The translations under genes were made by a program, and so were the position numbers. The notes under the pieces were generated by a model. That model was not told the DNA's origin and ran no database searches. It saw only the letters and a program-made list of their open reading frames with translations. Below, piece after piece: positions 6,320 through 14,740 of a DNA stretch of 25,654 bases (the stretch's first letter is position 1; each line of letters begins with the position of its first letter). The DNA is from DATIJJ01 sp039936115 (GTDB taxonomy: Bacteria; Pseudomonadota; Gammaproteobacteria; DSM-16500): assembly GCA_039936115.1 (NCBI GenBank), contig JBDTIZ010000306.1:1-25654 (forward strand), in the 5' to 3' direction.

Positions 6320-8563
6320 TTAAGAATCATTGAATTTTAGTGCGATTTCTCGTATCAATTTTTTGGGTACCAACCAAATACCAAGCTGCACACAGCGCTG
6401 TTGTATTGAAATTTCTTCTGCTGTATTCGTAACTAGATAGCCTCGCGGTCCCGCTTGTAGTTTTTCTAACAGTGTAAGCCCAGTCCATAATGGATCTTGC
6501 AAATGATAATTAAATAAATAAACAGCACGATTTAAAATTTCTTGATGATCCGCGCACCAAGTTAGTAAAGGACTGACATGAGTGAAGGAGCGGATATTTA
6601 TTCCAAGTGCTTTTAAATGATTGCGCCAAAATGGACATATATTTTCATCATCCAATACAATAACAAAAGAGTTGCTGTGCAGTAAAATATTTTTTGGAAG
6701 CCAAGATGGAGCAAGATCCGCAGGAAATAAGAGCTTTACTTGTGTTCCTTCATTCAGGTGAGAGGTGAGAAGTATTTTTCCCTTCATTGACTCAATATAG
6801 GCTTTAGCATTTGATAATCCTAATCCTTTTCCACAGTGCTTTAAGCTTTTTCCATGTAAAACATTTTCCAAATGTTCTGGAGCAATTCCACAACCAAAAT
6901 CGGAAATTAATAAATACAAGAATGAATTATTTTCGGCGCCTATAGTTATTTCAATTTTTCTTTTTGTTCGTAATGCTTCATAAGCATTGTTAAGCAAATT
7001 AGAAATAATTCGTTTAAGATTTTCAGGTACGATAAATAGCCAGCCGCTATTTATATTAAGGTTATTTTTTAGTACTACTTCGCAAGAGTGCGCCGTCCAT
7101 TCAATGTACTTTTGTGAGATGGCCCATTCAGTTATATGTTGCAAAAATACAAAACACGGGATTTGATTATCTCTGATATTCAACATAATAGGCACAATGC
7201 CATTAGTAGGATTGCGATATCTTTCAAGTAAAGTATGGGCAATGTTTCGTATTCTTTGAATCGAATCTTTTAATAGGGATTGAGCATCTAATGGAAATAA
7301 TTTCTCATATTTACTTATAGTCATTTCCATCACCGCTAAAGGCGATGCAATATCGTGTGAAACGCTCGCGGCTAAGATTGATATTTCACGTTCAACTGTA
7401 AATTTTTCACTTAATGATAGGAGTGCTTTTTTTATAAATGCTTTTAGCTCAACGTATTCGCGTATACCATAATCATCATGAAAATTAAGTTTAGAATCAA
7501 TAAAACCTTCATGGAGTGAATAAGTTTCTATGGTATCTTCCAGCTCTTTAAGTGGTCTTAATAATTTTTTTGAAAAATAGGAGCTAAGAATAACAGTTAT
7601 AATTGAAAGTATTATCATTACAGGAAGAAGATATTTCAGCAAATTTCCATCAGATAAAGTTGAGTATGTGGCATATTTTACAAAAAATGAAAATAGCATA
7701 ATTGCTAATAAGCCCAGACCAAAGCTACCTACGGCAATTTGAGACTGTAAACTATCTGCGCCATAACACCAATTTTCTGACGATTTACCAGATGTATCTT
7801 CATTTAAATGAGTAATGCCATAAAATACTAATAATTGGCCCCCTATCCATGTAAATTCAAAGGGGCTATTTTGGATAGCAGCAAGTGTAAGAACCGGTAA
7901 TCTGATCATATAATTAGAAAAAACAATAATGAGAAAGCCCATAGCGATGCAAGATAGGGGTTTATTTTTGGATGTGCCAAGACAGATTGATACAAGTGCA
8001 AAACCCGCTGCTTCTACTAAAATATCCGCAAGTTGGTAGAGGCCTTCGCTAGATAGTCGATCTATCTTCCAATCAGCAAAATATACAAATATTCCAATTA
8101 CAAGCAATGAAGAAGTTATAAAAGGAGCATAAGCATGGATCGGTGTTCTTTTTTTCCTCATATTAACATTTGCTTCAGCAAACAACCTCCACCACAGCGA
8201 AGCCTGCAAGCATAAGAATGCCAACAAAGGAATTTCATAGAGTGAGGCAATAACTGCTGAGGGATTGGAAATATTCAAAATATTTTGTATCAAATTATAA
8301 AATCCATCAGCAAAAATTTCGCAAAAAAATGCTGTTGCAATTACGCTAAGCAATCGACGCTCTTTTTTGTCTGCTTTGCGATAACCTAGCAGGGATAGGG
8401 CAAAGATCAAGATATCCATTCCTGACTCGCCTACAAAGGTTGTCAATCCAACCGCGAAGGGCTTGCTAAATGGACTAGCGGCATAACTAATTGTGCAAAG
8501 TAAATAGCAAATGAGTAGTATCAACACTGTGTTTTTTTTAAGAGTAATTATTAATCCTTGCAT
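6320..8563 (-). CDS. Multi-spanning hybrid histidine kinase with a degenerate C-terminal receiver
   Basis: The 747-residue inner-membrane sensor starts with an integral sensor region of about eight hydrophobic segments (residues ~12-252). Two more follow (~278-298 and ~309-330), then a HAMP-like linker (LLRPLKELEDTIE). The HisKA domain has phospho-acceptor His403 in VSHDIASPLA. The ATPase domain shows the N-box SNLLNNAYEA (Asn526), DFGCGI (555-560) and GKGLGLS (579-585). The last ~115 residues resemble a receiver: acidic pocket LDDE (637-640) and VPKK (732-735) are kept, but the site expected to carry the phosphorylated Asp reads FNYHL, with Asn685. The receiver is therefore probably not phosphorylated and may be allosteric. 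The sensor type is not one I recognise. CAGGA precedes the ATG. The response regulator at 9945-10886 is a plausible partner. Confidence 0.85.
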   Translation of the reverse strand: MQGLIITLKKNTVLILLICYLLCTISYAASPFSKPFAVGLTTFVGESGMDILIFALSLLGYRKADKKERRLLSVIATAFFCEIFADGFYNLIQNILNISNPSAVIASLYEIPLLAFLCLQASLWWRLFAEANVNMRKKRTPIHAYAPFITSSLLVIGIFVYFADWKIDRLSSEGLYQLADILVEAAGFALVSICLGTSKNKPLSCIAMGFLIIVFSNYMIRLPVLTLAAIQNSPFEFTWIGGQLLVFYGITHLNEDTSGKSSENWCYGADSLQSQIAVGSFGLGLLAIMLFSFFVKYATYSTLSDGNLLKYLLPVMIILSIITVILSSYFSKKLLRPLKELEDTIETYSLHEGFIDSKLNFHDDYGIREYVELKAFIKKALLSLSEKFTVEREISILAASVSHDIASPLAVMEMTISKYEKLFPLDAQSLLKDSIQRIRNIAHTLLERYRNPTNGIVPIMLNIRDNQIPCFVFLQHITEWAISQKYIEWTAHSCEVVLKNNLNINSGWLFIVPENLKRIISNLLNNAYEALRTKRKIEITIGAENNSFLYLLISDFGCGIAPEHLENVLHGKSLKHCGKGLGLSNAKAYIESMKGKILLTSHLNEGTQVKLLFPADLAPSWLPKNILLHSNSFVIVLDDENICPFWRNHLKALGINIRSFTHVSPLLTWCADHQEILNRAVYLFNYHLQDPLWTGLTLLEKLQAGPRGYLVTNTAEEISIQQRCVQLGIWLVPKKLIREIALKFNDS

Positions 8564-9001
8564 TTTATATCCTGTATATTTTATTTTTTTGGCGATAAAA
8601 ATGATTGCAAATGACCATATAATACAGACACCGAAATATTAAAATTTATTATTGCTTAGTTCCTCGTGAAAATAATAATCGTTACCAGTACATAGAGTTG
8701 GGCTTACCGTTGGTTGATTTGTAAAATTTGCATGCTTGATAGTCAAAGTTGAAATTGTCTATACAGCAACAAGGTTGCTCAGTCTCTTTGCGGATTGTTT
8801 GATAAATACCAACGCAAGAAATCGTTAATTATCTACCATTATTTGTCATTGAAATTTTTGAGCGATTGTAGTTGCGTCATAGATCATTTGCAACATTAAT
8901 TATTCTGATATTACAGCTGCTTTTTATGGCAACGTCGTTCTTATTGTATAGGCAACTGATTATAATAAATAATTAATTATCATAGATGGACTTGATGGTT
9001 A
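8564..9001. other. Gene-free region upstream of the kinase
   Basis: No supported coding frame was found on either strand. It should contain the minus-strand promoter of the kinase-dehydrogenase operon, but I could not pick a convincing -35/-10 pair. No repeat shared with other parts of the window was noticed. Confidence 0.4.
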
Positions 9002-9090
9002 CCTGAGAGCAAAATAACTATGAGAATGAGATTTGTTTGTTAGCTTTATACATAAGTTCGCGTTCGATTCCTTTGTAAGCATTTACACCT
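9002..9090 (+). pseudogene. Fossil of the SnoaL-like gene start (copy of 1142-1228)
   Basis: From CCTGAGAGCAAAATAACTATGAG to TTCGCGTTCGATTCC and TTTGTAAGCATTTACACC, this stretch aligns with 1142-1228, which is the ribosome binding site, ATG and first ~23 codons of the SnoaL-like gene. Small indels and stops break the frame after the ATG, and the similarity fades after ~9090. It is a decayed duplicate of the 5' end. Nothing else was seen in 9091-9233. Confidence 0.7.
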
Positions 9091-9233
9091 CGTGCCCGCC
9101 CGTCGTACCACTGCTTGTCCGCATGATCCAGTCAAATTGACCTTGATGAATTATAAAAGCAAGCTTCGCTCACGCCTGATGACATTCATTCATAAAATGA
9201 ACGAAATAGAGTATCAACATATTTTTTTATGGC

Positions 9234-9938
9234 TTAAATTGTTTTTTTCAACACGAATTCTATCCATCCCGGATACTGTGGATTCGGTTTATCATAATCA
9301 TATAAAACATCAATTATTTTTAATGATGTGCCTTTCAAAAATGAAGCTAGACTTTCAGTAGATTCATAAATTCGTGTTGGGTATTCATAGCGAAGCTCTT
9401 TATCTGCGTGAATATAAATATCAATCCAAATCCCTAACTCATTATTTCTCTTAGTCAAGTCACATTCACTATGATGCTCTATGATATCTCCCTCGTGATC
9501 GAAATGATCTTTTTCGCCAGCATATCTTTCCCAATAATCAGGATGAAAATAGCTCAGAGAGACTATCCCATCTTTTTCCAACCAGGAATCTATTTTTTTG
9601 AAAAAAAGAAATGTTTCATCTGTTTTGGTAAATAAGCAAAAAGAGTTATATGCAGCTATAATACGATTAAACTTGCCTATAGGATTAAAATCTAGCACAT
9701 TACAGATATGATTTTTTTCTTGCGGAAGTTGGATATATTTTGCGAAATTTGGCTCTAATTCGACTGTTTCAATATCTACTTTTTGCATAATTAAATAATT
9801 TGTCAAGCGGCCAAATCCAGCGAAGAGTTCTAATGTTCTGCTGCCCTTACATAAATCAAGATAATAATCAAAATCAAAATTAATATCTTGATGCTGTGAT
9901 TTATAAAGCTTCCAACTACTTACGTAATGATTACTCAT
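9234..9938 (-). CDS. Class I SAM-dependent methyltransferase
   Basis: The 234-residue protein has the Rossmann-type SAM fold: motif I LELFAGFGRLT (36-46), the acidic ribose-binding position in VELEP (59-63), Asp83 in NVLDF, and motif IV region NRIIAAYNSFCLF (91-103), then a helix with SWLEKDGIVSLSYFHPDYW. The pattern fits small-molecule or protein methyltransferases; the acceptor is unknown. GGAGTGA lies before the ATG, and the TGA of that sequence is the stop of the preceding response regulator. The two genes are therefore almost certainly one transcript and translationally coupled. This suggests that the methyltransferase acts in, or is controlled with, that signalling unit. Confidence 0.85.
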   Translation of the reverse strand: MSNHYVSSWKLYKSQHQDINFDFDYYLDLCKGSRTLELFAGFGRLTNYLIMQKVDIETVELEPNFAKYIQLPQEKNHICNVLDFNPIGKFNRIIAAYNSFCLFTKTDETFLFFKKIDSWLEKDGIVSLSYFHPDYWERYAGEKDHFDHEGDIIEHHSECDLTKRNNELGIWIDIYIHADKELRYEYPTRIYESTESLASFLKGTSLKIIDVLYDYDKPNPQYPGWIEFVLKKTI

Positions 9939-9944
9939 TTATAT

Positions 9945-10886
9945 TCACTCCATTATTTGTTTTGATACTGCCCAATAATAATTTTCTCTTCCCGCAAGTA
10001 CATTTGGCTTGAAAAAAAACTGCGCCCATTTATCTGGGGAGAACTGCCAGCTTTCTTTACCGACTCCAAAAAATGGAATTTTCCTAAATTTTTTAACATC
10101 ACTTAGCAAGAGCTCAGCCTCAGCAACATCATCGTTTACCTCAGCAAATGAGCGCAGCGTTCTCTCTGTATGCACAACTAGAAACGCATGCTGGTCATTA
10201 TCATCAATAACTAATAGACTGCCGTTTTTATCTATCAACGTGTATTCTCTAATAGAGTTTTCTTGGCACCATTCATCAAAAAATTGGGTGAATATTGGAT
10301 CAGAAAGTGGAATGGGTTGATCAACCTCAAGATGCGCCATAAGAGCAGAAGTACGCTGATGAAAATATTCTCGGGACAGTCTTGCAACATACGACTGAAT
10401 ATCCGCAACGAGCGTAGGACTATCTTTCCGCATAAAACAATCGATAATTTTATTATTAAATGCATCTACAGCATCACGATTGTCTGCTTGCCCAGTTAAA
10501 AGAATTTTTTTGATAGGTAATGCACTGATTTTTTGGCACAGCTCGATACCATTCATTTCAGGCATGTTATAATCAACGATAAGTATACTTATTTCATCAA
10601 AGCGACATGAATTTTGTTTTAAAGAATATAGACCAGACGCATCAAAATCAACGAGAGAGCTAGTGAGTGAATCATAATGCTCATACTCTTTGCATGGCCT
10701 TAAAAAGACCGTTTCTGAAAGTGGTGAGACATACGTGTCTAAAAAATCTATACACGTAGTGGGTTCCTGAAACGTTTTAATTTTAAATTTGGATTTTATT
10801 AGCTGTGAAATTGCTTTGAGGAATAACACGTCGTCATCTACAGTAACAATTGTAGACGGATGATAAAACACTGGCAGTGTAAACAT
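9945..10886 (-). CDS. Response regulator with an interrupted receiver domain and a novel C-terminal domain
   Basis: The 313-residue protein starts with a receiver: acidic pocket VDDD (16-19), phosphorylated Asp105 in ILIVDYNMPEMNG, Thr131 in LLTGQ and Lys154 in MRKDS. Canonical receivers have about 35-40 residues between the acidic pair and the phospho-Asp. Here there are ~86, so an extra ~45 residues (about 53-98) are inserted. After residue ~185 comes a ~125-residue domain with strands (YTLIDKNGSLLVIDDNDQHA) that I cannot assign; it is not an obvious DNA-binding, GGDEF or HD-GYP output, though a PAS-like fold is possible. GGAAGAG precedes the ATG. It is translationally coupled to the downstream methyltransferase. 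The nearby histidine kinase, whose own receiver lacks the Asp, is the likely phosphate donor. Confidence 0.85.
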   Translation of the reverse strand: MFTLPVFYHPSTIVTVDDDVLFLKAISQLIKSKFKIKTFQEPTTCIDFLDTYVSPLSETVFLRPCKEYEHYDSLTSSLVDFDASGLYSLKQNSCRFDEISILIVDYNMPEMNGIELCQKISALPIKKILLTGQADNRDAVDAFNNKIIDCFMRKDSPTLVADIQSYVARLSREYFHQRTSALMAHLEVDQPIPLSDPIFTQFFDEWCQENSIREYTLIDKNGSLLVIDDNDQHAFLVVHTERTLRSFAEVNDDVAEAELLLSDVKKFRKIPFFGVGKESWQFSPDKWAQFFFKPNVLAGRENYYWAVSKQIME

Positions 10887-11074
10887 TTTTATACTCTTCC
10901 AAACTTAAAATTTTTTGGATCCTATCTTATGACGTTAGTGATGTCTATTATTGTCGACATTTTAAGGACCTTAATTTATTGTATGCCTGGCCAAAAAATA
11001 GCAACTAATTGTTTGTTGGACTTTTTAATAAATCATACAATCTAAACTTTATTTCACGAGTCATCAGGCATTAC

Positions 11075-11716
11075 TCATCTCAAAGCCTTACGATATTCTA
11101 TGATCACGCCAAGTATTTTATATTCATCACTCATTGGAACAACATGCGAATCAACCAACATTGACCTCAAAAAAACCTCGCCGTCTTCAATTAAAATAGT
11201 CTTAATACAGGGTAGCGGCTGGTCTTTTTTATATGTAATGATGTGATCATTCTGACCAGGAATTATTGCGGGTTCTATAATTAATAATGTACCTTTTGTA
11301 AAAACTTTCCCTGAATCTTCTTTAACATATAAAGCAAAAGCGTTTTTACTGCATGCATGTCCAGCAATTACAGTCTCAGGATTGTTTTTTACGATGTCTT
11401 CCCTATTAATGGTGTCATCCCATGAAACAATCGGAATAGAAACGTACTTATTGAAATACACATCGCCAATCCGATCATTCATATTTTCACATTCAGATAA
11501 AGAAACATCGCCAATCAGTTGGCTGATAGTAATAGAAAAGTGGTTTGCAATTGGAGTAAGTGTCGCTAGCGTGGGATTAGAATTATTATTATTACGAATT
11601 TTTTTTATACTACTTGCAGGTATACCTGTTCGACGCGCTAATTCATTTGAATTAAGACGAGCTTTTGCCATAAGTAAATTTAAATTGCTGCTTAGTTTCT
11701 CATAAGTTATGAGCAT
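11075..11716 (-). CDS. XRE-family repressor with LexA/CI-like S24 peptidase domain
   Basis: From the preferred start the protein has 213 residues. Residues ~8-70 form a helix-turn-helix (LNSNELARRTGIPASSIKKI) followed by PTLATLTPIANHFSITISQL. The C-terminal ~120 residues match the LexA/CI self-cleaving domain, with the candidate nucleophile Ser135 in KEDSGKVFTKG and the candidate lysine Lys172 in CIKTILIEDGEVFLRS. The usual Met after the Ser is Gly here. Such proteins repress genes until stress or RecA triggers cleavage; others sense ligands. An ATG ten codons upstream (11746) has no ribosome binding site, whereas GGA sits six bases before the ATG at 11716. It lies divergent from the 12087 gene, a likely target besides itself. 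No phage structural genes are nearby. Confidence 0.85.
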   Translation of the reverse strand: MLITYEKLSSNLNLLMAKARLNSNELARRTGIPASSIKKIRNNNNSNPTLATLTPIANHFSITISQLIGDVSLSECENMNDRIGDVYFNKYVSIPIVSWDDTINREDIVKNNPETVIAGHACSKNAFALYVKEDSGKVFTKGTLLIIEPAIIPGQNDHIITYKKDQPLPCIKTILIEDGEVFLRSMLVDSHVVPMSDEYKILGVIIEYRKALR

Positions 11717-11869
11717 ATAAAGTCCAAGATTAAAAATAAACAACATTTGTGTTTAAATGAGTCACTACTTGAGGTGATATTATAATGCTCATCAGTGAAT
11801 ATTCAACTCTTTAATTTGGAAGGAGATGATATTTTAATGGCATATAAGCAATATAATGACTAATATTTA

Positions 11870-11898
11870 TTGACAACTAACTTTGGCTAACTCAAAAT
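11870..11898 (+). promoter_or_regulatory. Candidate promoter in the divergent region
   Basis: TTGACA (11870-11875) is a perfect -35 match, followed after 17 bases by CAAAAT (11893-11898), a poor -10. It could drive the 12087 gene with a ~180-base leader. Just upstream, GGAAGGAG (11818-11825) precedes ATG GCA TAT AAG CAA TAT AAT GAC TAA, an 8-codon frame that may be a leader peptide or a truncated gene start. No clear dyad operator for the adjacent repressor was found in 11717-12086. Confidence 0.3.
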
Positions 11899-12086
11899 GC
11901 GCACAACGTTGATATCCAAAACTACCTGCATTAAAAATTCACTATCCAGTTATTTGCTGTCTGCGATTCACAGAATCTAACAGTAAAAATTCGGCAATTT
12001 ACTCGCTTAAAATTATTTTTTAGAAATCTAATATGCGCACTAAATTAAATAAATATATTTTTCAATGGAAATGATAAGGACAAAGC

Positions 12087-12521
12087 ATGCCAGCGACGGA
12101 GTTGTTATGTCAAATTATGGGGATCAACCCAGATAAACTTGCTAGAGAAGAAGTTATTATTTTGGAAGCAGAAATTTTTACACGTGTATGCGATGAACTC
12201 AGGGAATTCATCAAAGACGGATACAGAAATTATTTTCGTATAATGAAATTTAATGCAGAAATGGAGTGTGAAATGTTGGAAGGAAATTTTTTACGATGTA
12301 TTATAAATGATATTTTATTAACTGAAGAATACACATTATCTGGAATTGCATACTATACTCAGTCGCCAGAAGATGTGATCTACGAAATAACAGTTGGGAA
12401 TAACAATAATCCTTCCATGCTGCTTTCACGTAAAATTATTGAATTACATCGGTCAGTCAGACCCACTCTTTACCGTGAAATTATTAAAAAAATTGCCGCA
12501 AATTTTCTATCCGCAGCATAA
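12087..12521 (+). CDS. Small conserved-looking protein, possibly with a C-terminal helix-turn-helix
   Basis: This 144-residue soluble, helix-rich protein has no signal peptide. The C-terminal half (about 75-140), LLTEEYTLSGIAYYTQSPED followed by VIYEITVG, NPSMLLSRKIIELHRSVRP and LYREIIKKI, has the spacing of an XRE-like helix-turn-helix plus a following helix. I recall similar tails in uncharacterised Legionella-like proteins but cannot name the family. It is divergent from the S24 repressor and ends at a strong terminator, so it is a single-gene unit. GATAAGGA precedes the ATG. A regulatory role paired with the repressor is inference only. Confidence 0.6.
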   Translation: MPATELLCQIMGINPDKLAREEVIILEAEIFTRVCDELREFIKDGYRNYFRIMKFNAEMECEMLEGNFLRCIINDILLTEEYTLSGIAYYTQSPEDVIYEITVGNNNNPSMLLSRKIIELHRSVRPTLYREIIKKIAANFLSAA

Positions 12522-12547
12522 AACTATTCCGAGAAAAAACAATAAAC

Positions 12548-12591
12548 AAGAAAAGAGAATATTACGTGATTCAGGCTGATTCTCTTTTCTT
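12548..12591. terminator. Strong bidirectional terminator between convergent genes
   Basis: AAGAAAAGAGAAT (12548-12560) and ATTCTCTTTTCTT (12579-12591) are perfect 13-bp complements around an 18-base loop. The pyrimidine-rich arm on either strand gives the T-rich tail. It lies between the 12087-12521 gene and the convergent 12627-13520 gene. Confidence 0.75.
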
Positions 12592-12626
12592 AACTAAACA
12601 TGTAATCATTCTTAGTTAATTTGTTA

Positions 12627-13520
12627 TTAATTAAGGTTCATTTTTAACAATCCATTCTTCTCACTTTTTTGTTCCGCCGATACAGAAAACAATCCCGTCA
12701 CCGGACGAAAAAATCTATAACACCAATGTTCTTCCCGTTTCTTTTCCAACGGCTTCACTCTTTCGGCTTGTTGTGGCACTAAGGGTACTAAATTCGTTGA
12801 AGAAAGTTCACTGGCAGAAACTATCATTACGCATGAAGCTCTTGGCTCTTTTGTTTCGGGTAAGGGTGATGGTAGTTTCAGCCCGAGCTTTTTTGCTATT
12901 GCAGCGAGCTCTTGAATAATACGTGGATCATGGATTGTGTAACAATATCCATTTTTATCGCTAATATAATCTCTATCGTCTATCAGCTGACTCAATTTAA
13001 GATTATACTTTTTAAGGTTTTCATTGTTGTTATTCAATAAAAATTTACGAATGTCTTGAAAACTTAAACTCAAATCAGTATGTATCTTGACAGCTTGATG
13101 GTAACTACCGCGAAGGTATTTTGGTGAAGGCGCAAAATAATGAATTGCCTTAGGATTGGCGTTAACTGGAAATTGGTCTGGGAATTTATCAAGCTTATGT
13201 ATTGTTTCATAGGTGCTCATGTAACACATGGACTCAAATTGGCCTAGCCCGTCTTGCCTTGATCGGTGCTGAAGCATTTCAAGACTCCACGCCCTATTTT
13301 CAACATCGGTGCTAACATGATCAAGTCTGCGCATATCTCCGCAATGCCAGCCGAATGTGTCACCTATATCCATATTACGGCGCTTTAGTTCTTCTTTTGC
13401 ATGTTTTAAGGGATCAAAAATTTTATTCAACAATGCGACTGCTAAAGCTTGGGTTATTCTCCAGTCATCAGTATCATTTGTTGCAGCGAAATTTCTTGTA
13501 TTGCCAGAGCTTAGTGACAT
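12627..13520 (-). CDS. Unrecognised 297-residue soluble protein
   Basis: No family is recognised. The protein has no signal peptide or membrane segment. The N-terminal half is polar and helical with several His/Cys/Trp positions (FGWHCGDMRRLDHVS at about 56-70). A tyrosine- and proline-rich centre (FAPSPKYLRGSYHQAVKIH) follows, then a helical region rich in Asn/Lys. A proline-rich, charged C-terminal ~70 residues contains PLEKKREEHWCYRFFRP. A strong GGGAGG lies before the ATG, so it is very probably translated. It stands alone between a terminator and a repeat-like gap. A disordered basic tail and lack of known relatives would suit a secreted effector, but this is speculation. Confidence 0.6.
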   Translation of the reverse strand: MSLSSGNTRNFAATNDTDDWRITQALAVALLNKIFDPLKHAKEELKRRNMDIGDTFGWHCGDMRRLDHVSTDVENRAWSLEMLQHRSRQDGLGQFESMCYMSTYETIHKLDKFPDQFPVNANPKAIHYFAPSPKYLRGSYHQAVKIHTDLSLSFQDIRKFLLNNNNENLKKYNLKLSQLIDDRDYISDKNGYCYTIHDPRIIQELAAIAKKLGLKLPSPLPETKEPRASCVMIVSASELSSTNLVPLVPQQAERVKPLEKKREEHWCYRFFRPVTGLFSVSAEQKSEKNGLLKMNLN

Positions 13521-13833
13521 CCGTGCCGCCTCCCTTTTCGAAAAACTTAAAAGCGTATTGAATTACAAATTATTAAGCAATATAAATTTGATAGCTTTTA
13601 TGAGATCGTCTTGCGACGCCAGCTCGAAGTTAAGCGAAGGGCAAATATATAGGTTCGCCCCTCCAATATATAATACTCATTATTTATAAAATTTAATTAT
13701 GTTATATAGAGACGTCCTTGCGGGTATTTATTACGCATAGCCGCCCAAAGGATGCAATATTTAGATCGCGTGTGTCAGGGGAAAGCATCGCTAGGATCTA
13801 CTTTTTTCAGTATCATAGGCGGCACTCCATCAT
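13521..13833. other. Gene-free gap between divergent genes
   Basis: No coding frame is supported. AGGTTCGCCCCT at 13651-13662 is, apart from one base, the reverse complement of AGGGGCGAACCT at 18106-18117, which suggests scattered intergenic repeat fragments. The gap must hold promoters for both flanking genes; none was convincing by eye. Confidence 0.4.
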
Positions 13834-13848
13834 TTGAGTCATGAAGAC

Positions 13849-14715
13849 ATGAAAGCAAAAATACGCGGAACAGAGCTTTATTTTGATATCGCAGGTATGC
13901 AGTTAGAACCCAAAGGCAAAGAGTTCATTGAGAGACCCGTGATCTTTATGTTGCATGGCGGACCAGGCGGCGATCATTTGCGCTTCAAGCAACATTCCTT
14001 GGAATTACAAGACGTTGCTCAATTGGTTTTTATCGATCATCGGGGATGCGGGCGGAGTAAAAAGACCAAGCAAAGTGATTATACGTTAGAAAATAATATT
14101 GAAGATATTGAAGAATTGCGCAAACATCTGGGTTTAGAAAAAATTTGTATTTTAGGCACATCGTATGGGGGAATGGTCGCACAAGGTTATGCTATTCGTT
14201 ATCCTAAACACGTCGCTAAATTAATTCTGGTTGCCACATCCCCTAGCCATCGATTTTCAACAGACGCTAAACGCATTTTGCATGAGCGAGGCACTACCAA
14301 ACAAATTGAAATGTGTGAATATTTATGGGCAGGTAATTTTAAAAATTCAAAACATGTGAATGATTTTTTTAAACACCTGGAATCTCTTTATTCGACTACC
14401 GCGAAGAAAAATCGCAAAATGAATTTTAGCAAATCTAATACGATTTGGTCATTTGAAGCCCTCAACGAAGGCTTTGGTGGTTTTTTGCGGAAATTTGATT
14501 TTATACCAACACTTAAAAAAATTTCCTGCCCTACATTAATATTGGCAGGACAAGAAGATTGGATTTGTCCGCCATCGCAATCTAAAATAATTGCTCAACA
14601 CATACGTCATTCTGAATTAAAAATTTTTAAAAACTGCGGACATGCAATTTCGGTTGATGCGCATGACAAGTATATTAAGGCGACTAAAAATTTTCTGAGG
14701 AAGAAAGTTAAATAA
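13849..14715 (+). CDS. Alpha/beta hydrolase, proline-iminopeptidase-like
   Basis: The ~288-residue protein is an alpha/beta hydrolase of the proline iminopeptidase branch (S33-like): oxyanion-hole motif MLHGGPGGDH, the DHRGCGRS loop, nucleophile Ser105 in LGTSYGGM, and probable triad members Asp237 in AGQEDW and His265 in NCGHAIS (numbered from the ATG at 13849). Enzymes of this type remove N-terminal proline or hydrolyse esters or lactones; the substrate is not known. A TTG five codons earlier (13834) is an alternative start. Neither start has a good ribosome binding site, and I prefer the ATG because the family usually begins close to the KIRGTELYFD segment. It is followed 25 bases later by the GlcG-like gene, probably in the same operon. 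Confidence 0.85.
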   Translation: MKAKIRGTELYFDIAGMQLEPKGKEFIERPVIFMLHGGPGGDHLRFKQHSLELQDVAQLVFIDHRGCGRSKKTKQSDYTLENNIEDIEELRKHLGLEKICILGTSYGGMVAQGYAIRYPKHVAKLILVATSPSHRFSTDAKRILHERGTTKQIEMCEYLWAGNFKNSKHVNDFFKHLESLYSTTAKKNRKMNFSKSNTIWSFEALNEGFGGFLRKFDFIPTLKKISCPTLILAGQEDWICPPSQSKIIAQHIRHSELKIFKNCGHAISVDAHDKYIKATKNFLRKKVK

Positions 14716-14740
14716 AATGATTCCATCGGAGACATAGATT

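Noticed and set aside
9057..9076. tRNA T-arm-like GTTCGATTCC (also near 1197)
   Set aside because: Both lie in the homologous SnoaL coding start; no acceptor, D or anticodon stems could be formed around them.
9092..9361. Plus-strand 89-codon frame starting MPARRTTACP
   Set aside because: Its second half is antisense to the methyltransferase C-terminus, and its first part follows the SnoaL fossil with no RBS or recognisable protein.
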